Part shown: piece by piece, positions 9,318 to 17,687 of the stretch
Numbering within the stretch: the stretch's first letter is position 1
Layout of the letters: each line of letters starts with the position of its first letter
NCBI RefSeq assembly: GCF_024746835.1
Contig: NZ_CP080531.1
Coordinates: 7,404,088-7,468,087 of the forward strand
Reading direction: 5' to 3'
DNA from: Mesorhizobium sp. AR02
GTDB taxonomy: Bacteria; Pseudomonadota; Alphaproteobacteria; Rhizobiales; Rhizobiaceae
Length of the DNA stretch: 64,000 nucleotides
Notes under the pieces: model-generated
Told to the model about the DNA's origin: nothing
Seen by the model: the letters and a program-made list of their open reading frames with translations, nothing else
Database searches by the model: none
Translations under genes and position numbers: made by a program

Positions 9318-9428
9318 GCTGCGGTCTCCTCTAATAGAGATCAACCGCAGGCATGGCGTTTTGTTCCCTCAACGCTGGTTCGCAAACAGACCGGCACCGC
9401 CTGGTTGCGCCTGCGTCCAGTCGGAACC

Positions 9429-9647
9429 TCAGGGCATTGCCGCGATGCACTCCTCGAGGCGCTCGAGGCGGAACTTGGCATTGCGCAGTTCGTGCCCGGC
9501 TTCCTGCCGCTGCTGACGGCCTCGGGCCGAGGACGCCGCCGTCAGGTTTCTTTCGAGTTCAGCGATGCGCGCACGCACCTGCCGAGCCTCGTCCTGACGC
9601 AACGCCTTTATCCAGCTCCGCCCGCGCATCCGTCTTCCCGTAAACAC
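9429..9647 (-). CDS. small charged hypothetical protein, likely coiled coil
   Basis: Up to 72 residues, rich in Arg, Glu, Gln and Ala, with a predicted helical segment ARIAELERNL...LRNAKFRLERLEE. Two starts are possible: GTG 9647, or ATG 9629, which has GGGAAG only 4 bases upstream. No homologue recognised. It could be a real conserved small gene or a chance frame. Confidence 0.4.
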   Translation of the reverse strand: MFTGRRMRGRSWIKALRQDEARQVRARIAELERNLTAASSARGRQQRQEAGHELRNAKFRLERLEECIAAMP

Positions 9648-9734
9648 CCCAAAGACCGGCTGCTTCTATGCCAGCAAGACCCTAACGTCCGGCAAGTGCG
9701 AATATTCTAAATTTAATGAGTGCTAATTTAGCAG

Positions 9735-9796
9735 CCAAGCGCCGCAGGGAAGAAGGCCGGCGCCGCTTGGGAGGAGAAGGCGCCGGCCAAGCGGAT
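9735..9796. repeat. nested palindrome, strong hairpin
   Basis: GGCCGGCGCC (9755-9764) pairs perfectly with GGCGCCGGCC (9779-9788); outer CCAAGCG and GCCGCTTGG copies allow alternative pairing. It lies past the stop of the amidohydrolase gene and lacks a clear U-run. It may serve as a transcript-end structure. Confidence 0.5.
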
Positions 9797-9920
9797 AAAT
9801 CAGGTCCGCCGCACAACGTAGGCTAGCTGAGTCTTGCCGCTGCGTCATGCGCGATCGCGGATTTCGGCCTTTTCCGGGCGTTTTCCCCCGGTAAAAGCGC
9901 ACCGAAAGCACCCTCGGCCT

Positions 9921-11081
9921 TCAGATCCCGAGCCGTTGCCTGGCGATGGCGACATGGAAATTGGTACCGAACAACAGCCCATCATCGCTAAAGTCGTAGC
10001 TGGAATTGTGCAAAGGCGCCGAGGCCTCGCCATTGCCGAGGAAGACGAAGCAGCCCGGTACGTGGTCGAGGAAGCGGGCGAAATCCTCCGACGCTGTCAT
10101 CGGTTCGCGGGCAACCGCGATATTGCCGGGCTCGAAGACGTTTCCTGCTGCGACGAAGGCCGCGTCCACCAGTTCGGCATCGTTGCGCAAAGGCACGAAT
10201 TCTCTGGTGTAGTTCACCTCGGCAGTGACATTGTAGGCGGCCGCGGTGCCCTGTGCGATGACGCGCATCTGGCGTTCGATCTCGGCGCTGACCTCGGGGC
10301 GGAAGCTGCGCGCATCGCCAAGGATGCGGGCAAGACCGGGCAATGCATTGCGCGTGCCGTCGGTGATCAGTTCGGTCACCGAAACCACCGCTATGTCGGC
10401 CGGGCTCAGGCGGCGCGAGACGATGGTCTGCAGATTGGTGACCAGCGCGCAGGCGGCGACCAGCGTTTCGTTGCCCGAATGCGGCCGCGCCGCGTGGCCG
10501 CCGAGCCCCCTGAGCACGATCTCGAAGATATCCTCGGCCGACATTATCGGGCCGGCGCGGGTCTCGAAATGCCCGACGGGTAGGCCGGGCATGTTGTGCA
10601 GCCCAAAAATCTCGTCGAAGGGGAAGCGCTGCATCAGGCCATCGTCGAGCATGGCCAGCGCGCCCCTGCCCCACTCCTCGGCCGGCTGGAAGATGAAACG
10701 CACGGTGCCGTCGAAACCACCCTCGCCCGCCAACAGCTTTGCCGCGCCAAGCAGCATCGCCGTGTGGCCGTCATGACCGCAGGCGTGCATCACTCCGGCA
10801 TTGCCGGAGCGATGGGGCGCGGTCGATTGCTCTGCTATGCGCAGCGCATCCATGTCGGCCCGCAGCGCAATGGCGCGGTTGCCGCTGCCGCGCTTCAGCG
10901 TGCCGACGACACCGGTGCCACCGACACCCTCGGCGACATCGTCGAGGCCGAATTCGCGCAGCTTGGCGGCGACGAAGGCAGCGGTGCGTTTCTCCTCAAA
11001 GCCGAATTCGGGGTGCGCGTGCAGGTCGCGCCGCCATTCGGTCATCTCGCGCTTCAGTGTTTCGGGATCGAGTTCAGCCAT
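9921..11081 (-). CDS. M20-family amidohydrolase (aminoacylase/hippurate-hydrolase type)
   Basis: A 386-residue zinc amidohydrolase: HAHPEFGFEE near the N terminus, metal motif MHACGHDGHTAML, dimerisation domain, and FQPAEE with the catalytic Glu. I start it at ATG 11081, preceded by GGGGGGAGG; the frame upstream overlaps the preceding gene. It overlaps the upstream hydrolase stop by 8 bases, so the two are coupled. The family removes acyl groups from amino acids. Substrate unknown; the context points to an N-acylated amino acid. Confidence 0.88.
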   Translation of the reverse strand: MAELDPETLKREMTEWRRDLHAHPEFGFEEKRTAAFVAAKLREFGLDDVAEGVGGTGVVGTLKRGSGNRAIALRADMDALRIAEQSTAPHRSGNAGVMHACGHDGHTAMLLGAAKLLAGEGGFDGTVRFIFQPAEEWGRGALAMLDDGLMQRFPFDEIFGLHNMPGLPVGHFETRAGPIMSAEDIFEIVLRGLGGHAARPHSGNETLVAACALVTNLQTIVSRRLSPADIAVVSVTELITDGTRNALPGLARILGDARSFRPEVSAEIERQMRVIAQGTAAAYNVTAEVNYTREFVPLRNDAELVDAAFVAAGNVFEPGNIAVAREPMTASEDFARFLDHVPGCFVFLGNGEASAPLHNSSYDFSDDGLLFGTNFHVAIARQRLGI

Positions 11082-12318
11082 TTCCTCCCCCCTCAAGCCC
11101 GGCAAGTTCAGCGACCACATCAAGCAGGATGTTGGCGCCAGCAACAAGCTCGGCATCTTCGGTGTGCTCATGCGGACTGTGGCTGATGCCTCCGGCGCTC
11201 GGCACGAAGATCATCGCCGCCGGCGCGATGCGCGCGATCATCTGCGCGTCATGGCCGGCGCCCGAGGTCATGCGCCGCGAGGCAAGCCCGCGCTTCTTCG
11301 CTGCGGCTTCGATCAGTTCGACGACCTGCCCGTCGAAAACAACCGGCTCGAAGCGCGCCAGCCTTTCGACCGTCACGATGATGCCCTCGGCGGCGAGCTG
11401 TTGCAGAAAGGCCGCCAGCACCGCCTCCTGCGCCTGCAAGCGCTGCTCGTCGGGATCGCGCAGATCGACGGTGAAGACGGCGCGTGATGGAATGACGTTG
11501 ATGGCGTTCGGTTCGAAGCGCATCGTGCCGACGGTAACAACCGTTGGCGAATTGGACGCCGCTGCCCGGTCATGCAGGAAGGTGACGACGCGTGCCGCCG
11601 CGTATCCGGCGTCGCAGCGCATCGACATCGGCGTGGTGCCAGCATGGTTGGCGACACCATCCAGGGTGATGCGCTGCCAGGAAATCCCCTGCAGCGTTTC
11701 CACCGCGCCGATCGGAATGCCTTCGCGCTGCAGAACCGGCCCCTGTTCGATATGCAGTTCGAGATAGAGGTGCGGCTTGAGAAAACCGGGGGCGCGGTCG
11801 CCGGCATAGCCGATGCGGGCGAGTTCCTGCCCGAGCGTGCTGCCGTCGGTTCCGATGGCGGCGAGTGCCGCCTCGACATCGACGCCGCCGGCATGGACCA
11901 GCGACCCCATCATGTCGGGAGAAAAGCGCACGCCTTCCTCATTGGTGAAGGCAGCGACAGCGAGCGGGCGTGACGGCGAGAGGCCGGAGGCCTTCAGCGT
12001 CTCGATCACCTCCAGCCCGGCAAGCACGCCGTAGCAGCCATCATAGACACCGGCGTCGATGACGGTGTCGATATGCGAGCCGATGAGCAGCGGTGCCTCG
12101 CCTGCATTGTCGGCACTTTGCCAGATGCCGAAGATGTTGCCGATGCGGTCGATGGCGACATCGAGCCCGGCCTGGCGCAGCCAGCCGACGAGGAGGTCGC
12201 GGCCCTGCCTGTCGGTGTCGGAAGCGGCCAGCCTGCTCAGCCTGCCCTCACCGTCGCGGCCAACGGCGCCGAGTTCACGGATGCGATGGAGCAGGCGCTG
12301 TGCGTCGATCGCGATCAT
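11074..12318 (-). CDS. Zn-dependent hydrolase, N-carbamoyl-L-amino-acid/allantoate amidohydrolase family
   Basis: A 414-residue M20-clan protein with motifs of the HyuC/AmaB/AllC group: GSHIDTVIDAGVYDG, the FTNEEGVRF motif with catalytic Glu, and LELHIEQGPVL. It hydrolyses N-carbamoyl or ureido groups in characterised relatives. Its start overlaps the ammonia-lyase stop by four bases (ATGA), placing it as the middle gene of a three-gene operon. Substrate is not certain. Confidence 0.88.
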   Translation of the reverse strand: MIAIDAQRLLHRIRELGAVGRDGEGRLSRLAASDTDRQGRDLLVGWLRQAGLDVAIDRIGNIFGIWQSADNAGEAPLLIGSHIDTVIDAGVYDGCYGVLAGLEVIETLKASGLSPSRPLAVAAFTNEEGVRFSPDMMGSLVHAGGVDVEAALAAIGTDGSTLGQELARIGYAGDRAPGFLKPHLYLELHIEQGPVLQREGIPIGAVETLQGISWQRITLDGVANHAGTTPMSMRCDAGYAAARVVTFLHDRAAASNSPTVVTVGTMRFEPNAINVIPSRAVFTVDLRDPDEQRLQAQEAVLAAFLQQLAAEGIIVTVERLARFEPVVFDGQVVELIEAAAKKRGLASRRMTSGAGHDAQMIARIAPAAMIFVPSAGGISHSPHEHTEDAELVAGANILLDVVAELAGLEGGGNG

Positions 12319-13553
12319 GATGTCGCCTCGGCAGCGAGCTTGCCGGCCAGCACGTCGGCCGGGCTCATGCCGACCAGTTCGGCATAGCGATGCGGGTCGG
12401 TGGCGCCTTCGGTGTTGATCACCAGCACGCGGGATTTGCCGTCGAGACCGAGACCCGTCTTGTTTCCGGCCATTGCCCTGATCAGTCCGGCCAGGCCGAC
12501 GCCGCCGCTCTCGCCGGCGACGATCACCGGATCGCTGCCGGCCGGCCGTGCCAGCCGTCGCATCACCGCGATGGCATCATCCTCGTCCACGGTCATGAAG
12601 GCGTCGGCGACACGCGCCAGCACGCGCCAGGCGACTTGCGAGGCTTCATAGCATTCAAGCATGGCCATGACAGTCGGCTGGTCGTGCGCGGCCTTGACCA
12701 CATGCCCTGCCCGGGCAGCCGCGACAACGCAGGCCGCGCGTGCCGGCTCGACGACAATGAAGGTTGGCCTGGCGTCGCCGAGCACGATGGCGAGATGGCC
12801 GGCCACCGCGGCTGCAATGCCGCCGACGCCTGCCTGGACGAAGACGTGGGTCGGCGGTTCACGGAGCTGGCGCAGCGCTTCGCGCACGATCGCCGTATAG
12901 CCTTGCATCACAAGGCCAGGAATGCGCTCATAGCCGGGCCACGACGTATCCGACACCACGGTCCAGCCTTTTTCGGCCGCGACCTTGGCGGCCTGCCGGA
13001 CCGAGTCGTCATAATTGCCCTCGACACGGACCATCTCCGCGCCATAGCGGGCGATTGCGACGATCCGCTCGTCGCTGACGCCGGCATGGACAAAGATCAC
13101 GGCCCTGGCGCCGGCAAGCTCGGCGCCTTGCGCAACAGAGCGGCCGTGATTGCCGTCGGTGGCGCAGGCAAAAGTCATCTTTGCCGCGACCGCGCGAACA
13201 TCGTCCCGATTGAGATCCTCGACATCGACAGGGCCGCCAAGGCGCTTGCCTGCCTCCTCCAGCACAAGGCGGAACACAGCGTAGGCGCCGCCCAGCGCCT
13301 TGAAGCTGCCAAGGCCGAGACGAAAGCCCTCATCCTTGACATGCAGCGCAGCGAGGCCGAGTTCGCCCGCCAGCGCCGGCAGCGCGTGCAGCGGGGTCAT
13401 CAAATGATTGTCGCGATGGGCGAGGAAGCGCTCGACCGTGTCGGCCCCGGCAATCCCAAGGGTTTCGGCATCGACCGCATCAAGCGGCTTACCGTGCAGA
13501 GCATTGCGATTGGGCAGGAACACTGGCGCCTCCTTGGCAGTCAGCGAGAACAT
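12315..13553 (-). CDS. dpaL: diaminopropionate ammonia-lyase
   Basis: A 412-residue fold-type II PLP enzyme that converts 2,3-diaminopropionate to pyruvate and ammonia. Evidence: PLP lysine K85 in LGSFKALGGAYA, the substrate segment CATDGNHGRSVAQGA, DTSWPGYERIPGLVMQGY and the glycine loop QAGVGGIAAAVAGH, all typical of DpaL/YgeX. I start it at ATG 13553; the in-frame extension to 13895 lies antisense to the Lrp gene. The ribosome site is weak. It heads the operon with the two amidohydrolases. Confidence 0.9.
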   Translation of the reverse strand: MFSLTAKEAPVFLPNRNALHGKPLDAVDAETLGIAGADTVERFLAHRDNHLMTPLHALPALAGELGLAALHVKDEGFRLGLGSFKALGGAYAVFRLVLEEAGKRLGGPVDVEDLNRDDVRAVAAKMTFACATDGNHGRSVAQGAELAGARAVIFVHAGVSDERIVAIARYGAEMVRVEGNYDDSVRQAAKVAAEKGWTVVSDTSWPGYERIPGLVMQGYTAIVREALRQLREPPTHVFVQAGVGGIAAAVAGHLAIVLGDARPTFIVVEPARAACVVAAARAGHVVKAAHDQPTVMAMLECYEASQVAWRVLARVADAFMTVDEDDAIAVMRRLARPAGSDPVIVAGESGGVGLAGLIRAMAGNKTGLGLDGKSRVLVINTEGATDPHRYAELVGMSPADVLAGKLAAEATS

Positions 13554-13596
13554 ATTGCAGGACAGGCGCAAAGAGCGCTGTAATTGAGCCTCCAAA

Positions 13597-14106
13597 ATGC
13601 AAGTTTGTTTCGCCGGGATATCTCCTTTGCCTCCATCGCCACCGTCACTCGACAGTTTCGATCTAGCCATCCTTGCCATCCTGCAGCGGGACAACACGAC
13701 GCCGCAGCGGCTGATCGGCGAAGCGGTGAACCTGTCGGCGCCGGCGGTGCAGCGCCGCATCAAGCGCATGGAACAGACCGGCGTCATCGCAAGCAATGTC
13801 GCGGTCATCGAACCCACGGCGGTCGGCCAGCCCATCACCATCTTCGTCGAAGTGGAGTTGGAAAGCGAACGCACCGAGCTGATCGACGCCGCCAAGCGGC
13901 AATTCTCGGAAACGCCTGAAGTGCAGCAATGCTATTATGTCACCGGCGAAGCCGACTTCATCCTCGTCATCACCGTGGCCGATATGGGTGCCTACGAGGC
14001 GCTGACGCGAAAACTGTTCTTCGGCAGCAACAATGTCCGGAAGTTCCGCACCTTCGTCGCCATGGACCGGGTCAAGGTCGGGCTGACGGTGCCGCTGCCG
14101 GATTGA
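13597..14106 (+). CDS. Lrp/AsnC-family transcriptional regulator
   Basis: A 169-residue regulator: HTH domain (FDLAILAILQRD...LSAPAVQRRIKRMEQTGVI) and a C-terminal RAM ligand domain (YYVTGEADFILVITV). It is divergent from the ammonia-lyase operon across a 43-bp gap, the usual place for an Lrp-type activator of amino-acid catabolism. Near-palindromic ATTGCAG/CTGTAAT halves in the gap could be its site. The start at ATG 13597 lacks a good ribosome site, so a later start is possible. Confidence 0.88.
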   Translation: MQVCFAGISPLPPSPPSLDSFDLAILAILQRDNTTPQRLIGEAVNLSAPAVQRRIKRMEQTGVIASNVAVIEPTAVGQPITIFVEVELESERTELIDAAKRQFSETPEVQQCYYVTGEADFILVITVADMGAYEALTRKLFFGSNNVRKFRTFVAMDRVKVGLTVPLPD

Positions 14107-14186
14107 GCCTTGCCGGTAGGCAAGCCCCAGTCCGTCCCGCCATGCTTTTGACATTCTCAGGACGCGAATTGAGCTGGGAGGCGCGC

Positions 14187-15329
14187 TTGGAAGACACCAC
14201 GACGGTTGCGATCATCGGTGCCGGGCCGGCGGGCCTGGCCGTTGCCGCATGCCTGCGACAGGCTGGGGTCGACTTCATCATCATCGAAAAAGAGCAGCAG
14301 GCCGCGCCCGCCTGGCGGCGCCATTACGAGCGCGTCCACCTGCACACGACCAAGCGCTATTCGTCCCTCCCCTTCGTGCCGTTCCCGAAGCACTATCCAC
14401 GTTATGTGCCGCGCGATCTCTTCGTCGAATATCTCGATGCCTATGGGCAGCGCTTCGACCTGCGGCCCCGGTTTGGAGAAACGGTGAAAGCGGTGACCCG
14501 GGCAGGTCGCGGCTGGCGTGTGGACACGACATCCGGCCCGTTGCGCGCCAAACATGTGGTGATTGCGTCAGGCTACAATGCCGAGCCGTTGAGGCCCGGA
14601 TTTGCGGGCATCGACACTTTCGCGGGCAAGACACTGCACAGCGCCGACTATCGCAATGCCGTGCCTTTTGCCGGTCAGTCGGTGCTGGTCATCGGCATGG
14701 GCAACACGGGTGCCGAGATTGCGCTTGATCTGGCGGAAAACGGCGCACAACCGACGATTTCCGTGCGTGGCGGCGTTCACATCGTGCCGCGCGAATTGTT
14801 CGGCGTGCCCATCCAGATGGTCGGCATGGCGACGCGCCTGGGGCCGCAACGCGTCAACGACTTTCTTTTCCCGATCATTCTCGACCTGGTGCTGGGCAGG
14901 CTGGAAAAATATGGGCTCAGACGGCCGGGACAGGGACTGCTGGAACAGATTGCGATTGCATCGCGCATTCCGGTGATCGACGTGGGCACCATCGGCAAGA
15001 TCCGCGAAGGCGCGATCAAGGTTGTGCCTGACATCGCCGAGATTTCGGAACGCGGCGTCCGTTTCGCCGACGGCAAACACAGCGAGTTCGACGCGATCAT
15101 CTTCGCCACCGGTTTCCGGCCGGGCTATGCTGAATTCCTCGAGCCAGGCATCCAGCCGGACCGCAGCGGCGTTACCGCGCAAGCTTCGGATCTCGGCCTC
15201 TACCTCATTGGTTTCCACAATGCAGTCACTGGATTGCTGCGCGAAATCGGGATCGAAGCCCAGGCGATCGCCGACGATGTCCGGTACCGGCTGAACAGGA
15301 AAAAGGCGGCTGAAATCCTGCCAGTATAG
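14187..15329 (+). CDS. flavin-containing monooxygenase (FMO/YUCCA-like)
   Basis: A 380-residue flavoprotein with FAD motif GAGPAGLAVA, NADPH motif GMGNTGAEIA and the ATGF box (FATGFRPGY). I prefer the TTG start at 14187 because GGGAGG lies 6 bases upstream and the Rossmann fold begins right after; an upstream ATG at 14142 has no ribosome site. It follows the Lrp gene by about 80 bp on the same strand. Relatives oxygenate amines, sulfides or indole-pyruvate-like acids. Substrate unknown. Confidence 0.85.
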   Translation: MEDTTTVAIIGAGPAGLAVAACLRQAGVDFIIIEKEQQAAPAWRRHYERVHLHTTKRYSSLPFVPFPKHYPRYVPRDLFVEYLDAYGQRFDLRPRFGETVKAVTRAGRGWRVDTTSGPLRAKHVVIASGYNAEPLRPGFAGIDTFAGKTLHSADYRNAVPFAGQSVLVIGMGNTGAEIALDLAENGAQPTISVRGGVHIVPRELFGVPIQMVGMATRLGPQRVNDFLFPIILDLVLGRLEKYGLRRPGQGLLEQIAIASRIPVIDVGTIGKIREGAIKVVPDIAEISERGVRFADGKHSEFDAIIFATGFRPGYAEFLEPGIQPDRSGVTAQASDLGLYLIGFHNAVTGLLREIGIEAQAIADDVRYRLNRKKAAEILPV

Positions 15330-15361
15330 TCGGCCCCAGACGGCCGACGCGCTCGCCCACC

Positions 15362-17470
15362 TCAACTTGCCTTGCGCAACCAGACCTTGTTGTCGTGGAA
15401 GGCGGCGCCGCCATAGGGTGCCGGCGCGTCGGCGCCGGTGAGCACGTTGATGCCCTCGCCGCGCTCATGGGCGCTGTTTGGCCAGATGCCTTCGGCGATC
15501 ACCACGCCGCGCTTGATGCCGTCGAAGAATTTCGCGTGCAGCACCAGGTCGCCGCGCCGGTTGCCGACCTCGACACGATCGCCATCGGCAAGCCCGAGGT
15601 CCGCCGCATCGTCGGGATGCAGGAGCAGCACCGGCCTGCCTTCCTTTTCCTTCGACACCGGCGTCTCGGCAAAGGTCGAGTTGAGGAAGTTGCGCGCCGG
15701 CGATGTCGTCAGCCGGAACGGATGCGCCTCGTCCGCCACTTCGATCAGATCGACATGGTCGGGAAACTCGGGTAGCCGTTCCACCGGCCCGAACAGGCCC
15801 ATGCTCTTCGGCGGCCGGTTGGGAGCCGCCTGACCGGTCCAGTCGGCGCGGAAGCGGAATTTTCCATCCGCGTGGCCGAAGCCTTTGATGAAATGCGCGG
15901 TCTCGAAATCCGGCTGCAGATCGAGCCATTTTTGCTCTTTCAAGCTGTCGAAGCTGCCCAGCCCGCGCTTGCCGAGAATGATGTCGATATGCTGCTGCTC
16001 GGTGAGGCCAAAGCCCGGGCGGTCGGCGACCCCCAGGCGCTCGGCCAGCTGCTCGATGACGAAATGGTTGGTGCGCGGCCCTTCCGGCGGCTCGATCAGC
16101 TTCGGCCCCAGCGTGATGTGCTGGTTGCCGCCGCCCTTGTAGACGTCGTCGTGCTCGAGGAACATCGTTGCCGGCAGCACGACATCGGCCAGCTTGGCGG
16201 TGTCGGTCATGAACTGCTCGTGCACGCAAGTGAACAGGTCGTCGCGCAGAAAGCCCTGCTTCACCAGCCGCTGCTCGGGCGCGACATTCACCGGATTGGT
16301 GTTCTGGATCAGCATCGCCGTCACCGGCGGCCCGCCATAGAGCGCGTCGCTGGCGCCGGTCAGCACCGGGCCGATGCGCGAATGGTCGAGATAGCGGATC
16401 GTGGGATCGCGCATCCTGGAGCCTTCCAGCACCTCCTGGTTGAGCTTGAAGATGCCGGAATTCGAATGGAAGGCGCCGCCGCCTTCATACTGCCAGCTGC
16501 CGGTGACCGCGGCGATGCAGGAGGCGGCGTGCATGTTGACGGCGCCGTTGCGCTGGCGGGCAAAGCCGTAGCCGAGGCGGAAATAGGTTTTCTTCGTCGT
16601 GCCAACCAAGCGCGCGAAGGCCTCGATTTCGGTGACGCCAAGGCCGGTAACTGCAGAGGCCCATTCCGGCGTACGCGTCTTGAGATGCGCTTCCAACCCC
16701 TTCGGGTCGTCGGTGTATTTCGAGAGATAGACGCGGTCGGCCAGGCCCTCCCTGAACAGCACATGCATGACCGCGCAAGCCAGCGCGCCGTCGGTGCCGG
16801 GCTTCAGCACGAGGCCCATGTCGGCCTGCTTCATGGTCGCGTTTTCATAGACGTCGATGACGACGATCCTGGCGCCGCGCTCCTTGCGCGCCTTGATGGC
16901 GTGGGTCATCACATTGACCTGGGTGACCACGGCATTGGTGCCCCAGATCACCACGCAGTCGGATTTCGCCATTTCACGCGGATCCGGCCCGCGCAAGGCG
17001 CCTGCCCCCATCATCCAGCCGGTCCAGGCGAGATTGGTGCAGATCGAGCCGAAGAAGCCTGAGTACTTTTTCGCGTGACGAAGCCGGTCGATGCCGTCGC
17101 GCTGCACCAGCCCCATCGTGCCGGCATAGAAATAGGGCCAGACCGTCTCCGAGCCGTATTTTGCCTCGGCGGCGATGAATTTTTCGGCGACGAGGTCGAG
17201 TGCGGCCTCCCAACTCGCTTCCTTCCAGGCGCCATCGCCCTTGGCGCCGGCGCGGATCAGCGGCTTCAGCAGCCGGTCGGGGTGGTGGACGCGGTCGGCA
17301 TAGCGCGCAACCTTGGCGCAGACCACGCCCGATGTGTAGCTGTTGGCCTTGGCGCCATGGACGCGGCCGATGCGATTGCCATCGAGCAGTTCGACCTCGA
17401 GCGCACAGGTCGACGGGCAATCATGCGGACAGGCCGAATGGCCGATGCGGAGCTTGGCGTGCTGGTTCAT
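15362..17470 (-). CDS. molybdopterin-dependent oxidoreductase (BisC/formate dehydrogenase-like)
   Basis: A 702-residue single-subunit enzyme. An N-terminal [4Fe-4S] motif CPHDCPSTC (from residue 14) plus a fourth Cys near VCAK precede the molybdopterin domain (VIWGTNAVVTQVN) and a C-terminal dinucleotide-binding domain. There is no Tat signal, so it acts in the cytoplasm. No electron-transfer partner gene is adjacent. The relevant redox substrate is unknown. Confidence 0.88.
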   Translation of the reverse strand: MNQHAKLRIGHSACPHDCPSTCALEVELLDGNRIGRVHGAKANSYTSGVVCAKVARYADRVHHPDRLLKPLIRAGAKGDGAWKEASWEAALDLVAEKFIAAEAKYGSETVWPYFYAGTMGLVQRDGIDRLRHAKKYSGFFGSICTNLAWTGWMMGAGALRGPDPREMAKSDCVVIWGTNAVVTQVNVMTHAIKARKERGARIVVIDVYENATMKQADMGLVLKPGTDGALACAVMHVLFREGLADRVYLSKYTDDPKGLEAHLKTRTPEWASAVTGLGVTEIEAFARLVGTTKKTYFRLGYGFARQRNGAVNMHAASCIAAVTGSWQYEGGGAFHSNSGIFKLNQEVLEGSRMRDPTIRYLDHSRIGPVLTGASDALYGGPPVTAMLIQNTNPVNVAPEQRLVKQGFLRDDLFTCVHEQFMTDTAKLADVVLPATMFLEHDDVYKGGGNQHITLGPKLIEPPEGPRTNHFVIEQLAERLGVADRPGFGLTEQQHIDIILGKRGLGSFDSLKEQKWLDLQPDFETAHFIKGFGHADGKFRFRADWTGQAAPNRPPKSMGLFGPVERLPEFPDHVDLIEVADEAHPFRLTTSPARNFLNSTFAETPVSKEKEGRPVLLLHPDDAADLGLADGDRVEVGNRRGDLVLHAKFFDGIKRGVVIAEGIWPNSAHERGEGINVLTGADAPAPYGGAAFHDNKVWLRKAS

Positions 17471-17570
17471 GGGGTGAGGTTAGCTGGTTCCGAACGTGGC
17501 GTGTAGGGCCAGATTTGCCTACAAACTGCCTTTGGGAGATGTCTTTCCACCTGATATGGCGCTGCTGCGG

Positions 17571-17684
17571 TTCACCCTCCCCTTGATGGGGAGGGTCGGC
17601 GCATAGCGCCGGGGTGGGGTGAACCGCCGCGCTGCCCCACCCCGCTCCGCTTCGCGGATCGACCCTCCCCACAAGGGGGAGGGT
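17571..17684. repeat. intergenic palindromic repeat of rhizobial type
   Basis: TTCACCCTCCCC...GGGGAGGGTCG at 17571-17608, then CCCCACCCCGCTCCGCTTCG...CGACCCTCCCC...GGGGGAGGG to 17684. Several nested inverted repeats form a strong cruciform of the kind seen in many copies in Mesorhizobium intergenic DNA. It fills the gap between the ABC-F stop and the oxidoreductase start. Confidence 0.75.
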
Positions 17685-17687
17685 AAA

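Noticed and set aside
12390..13583. Long plus-strand frame opposite dpaL
   Set aside because: Antisense shadow; no recognisable motif and no ribosome site.
13554..13596. ATTGCAG/CTGTAAT near-palindrome in the dpaL-Lrp gap
   Set aside because: One mismatch and wide spacing; noted only as a possible Lrp site.
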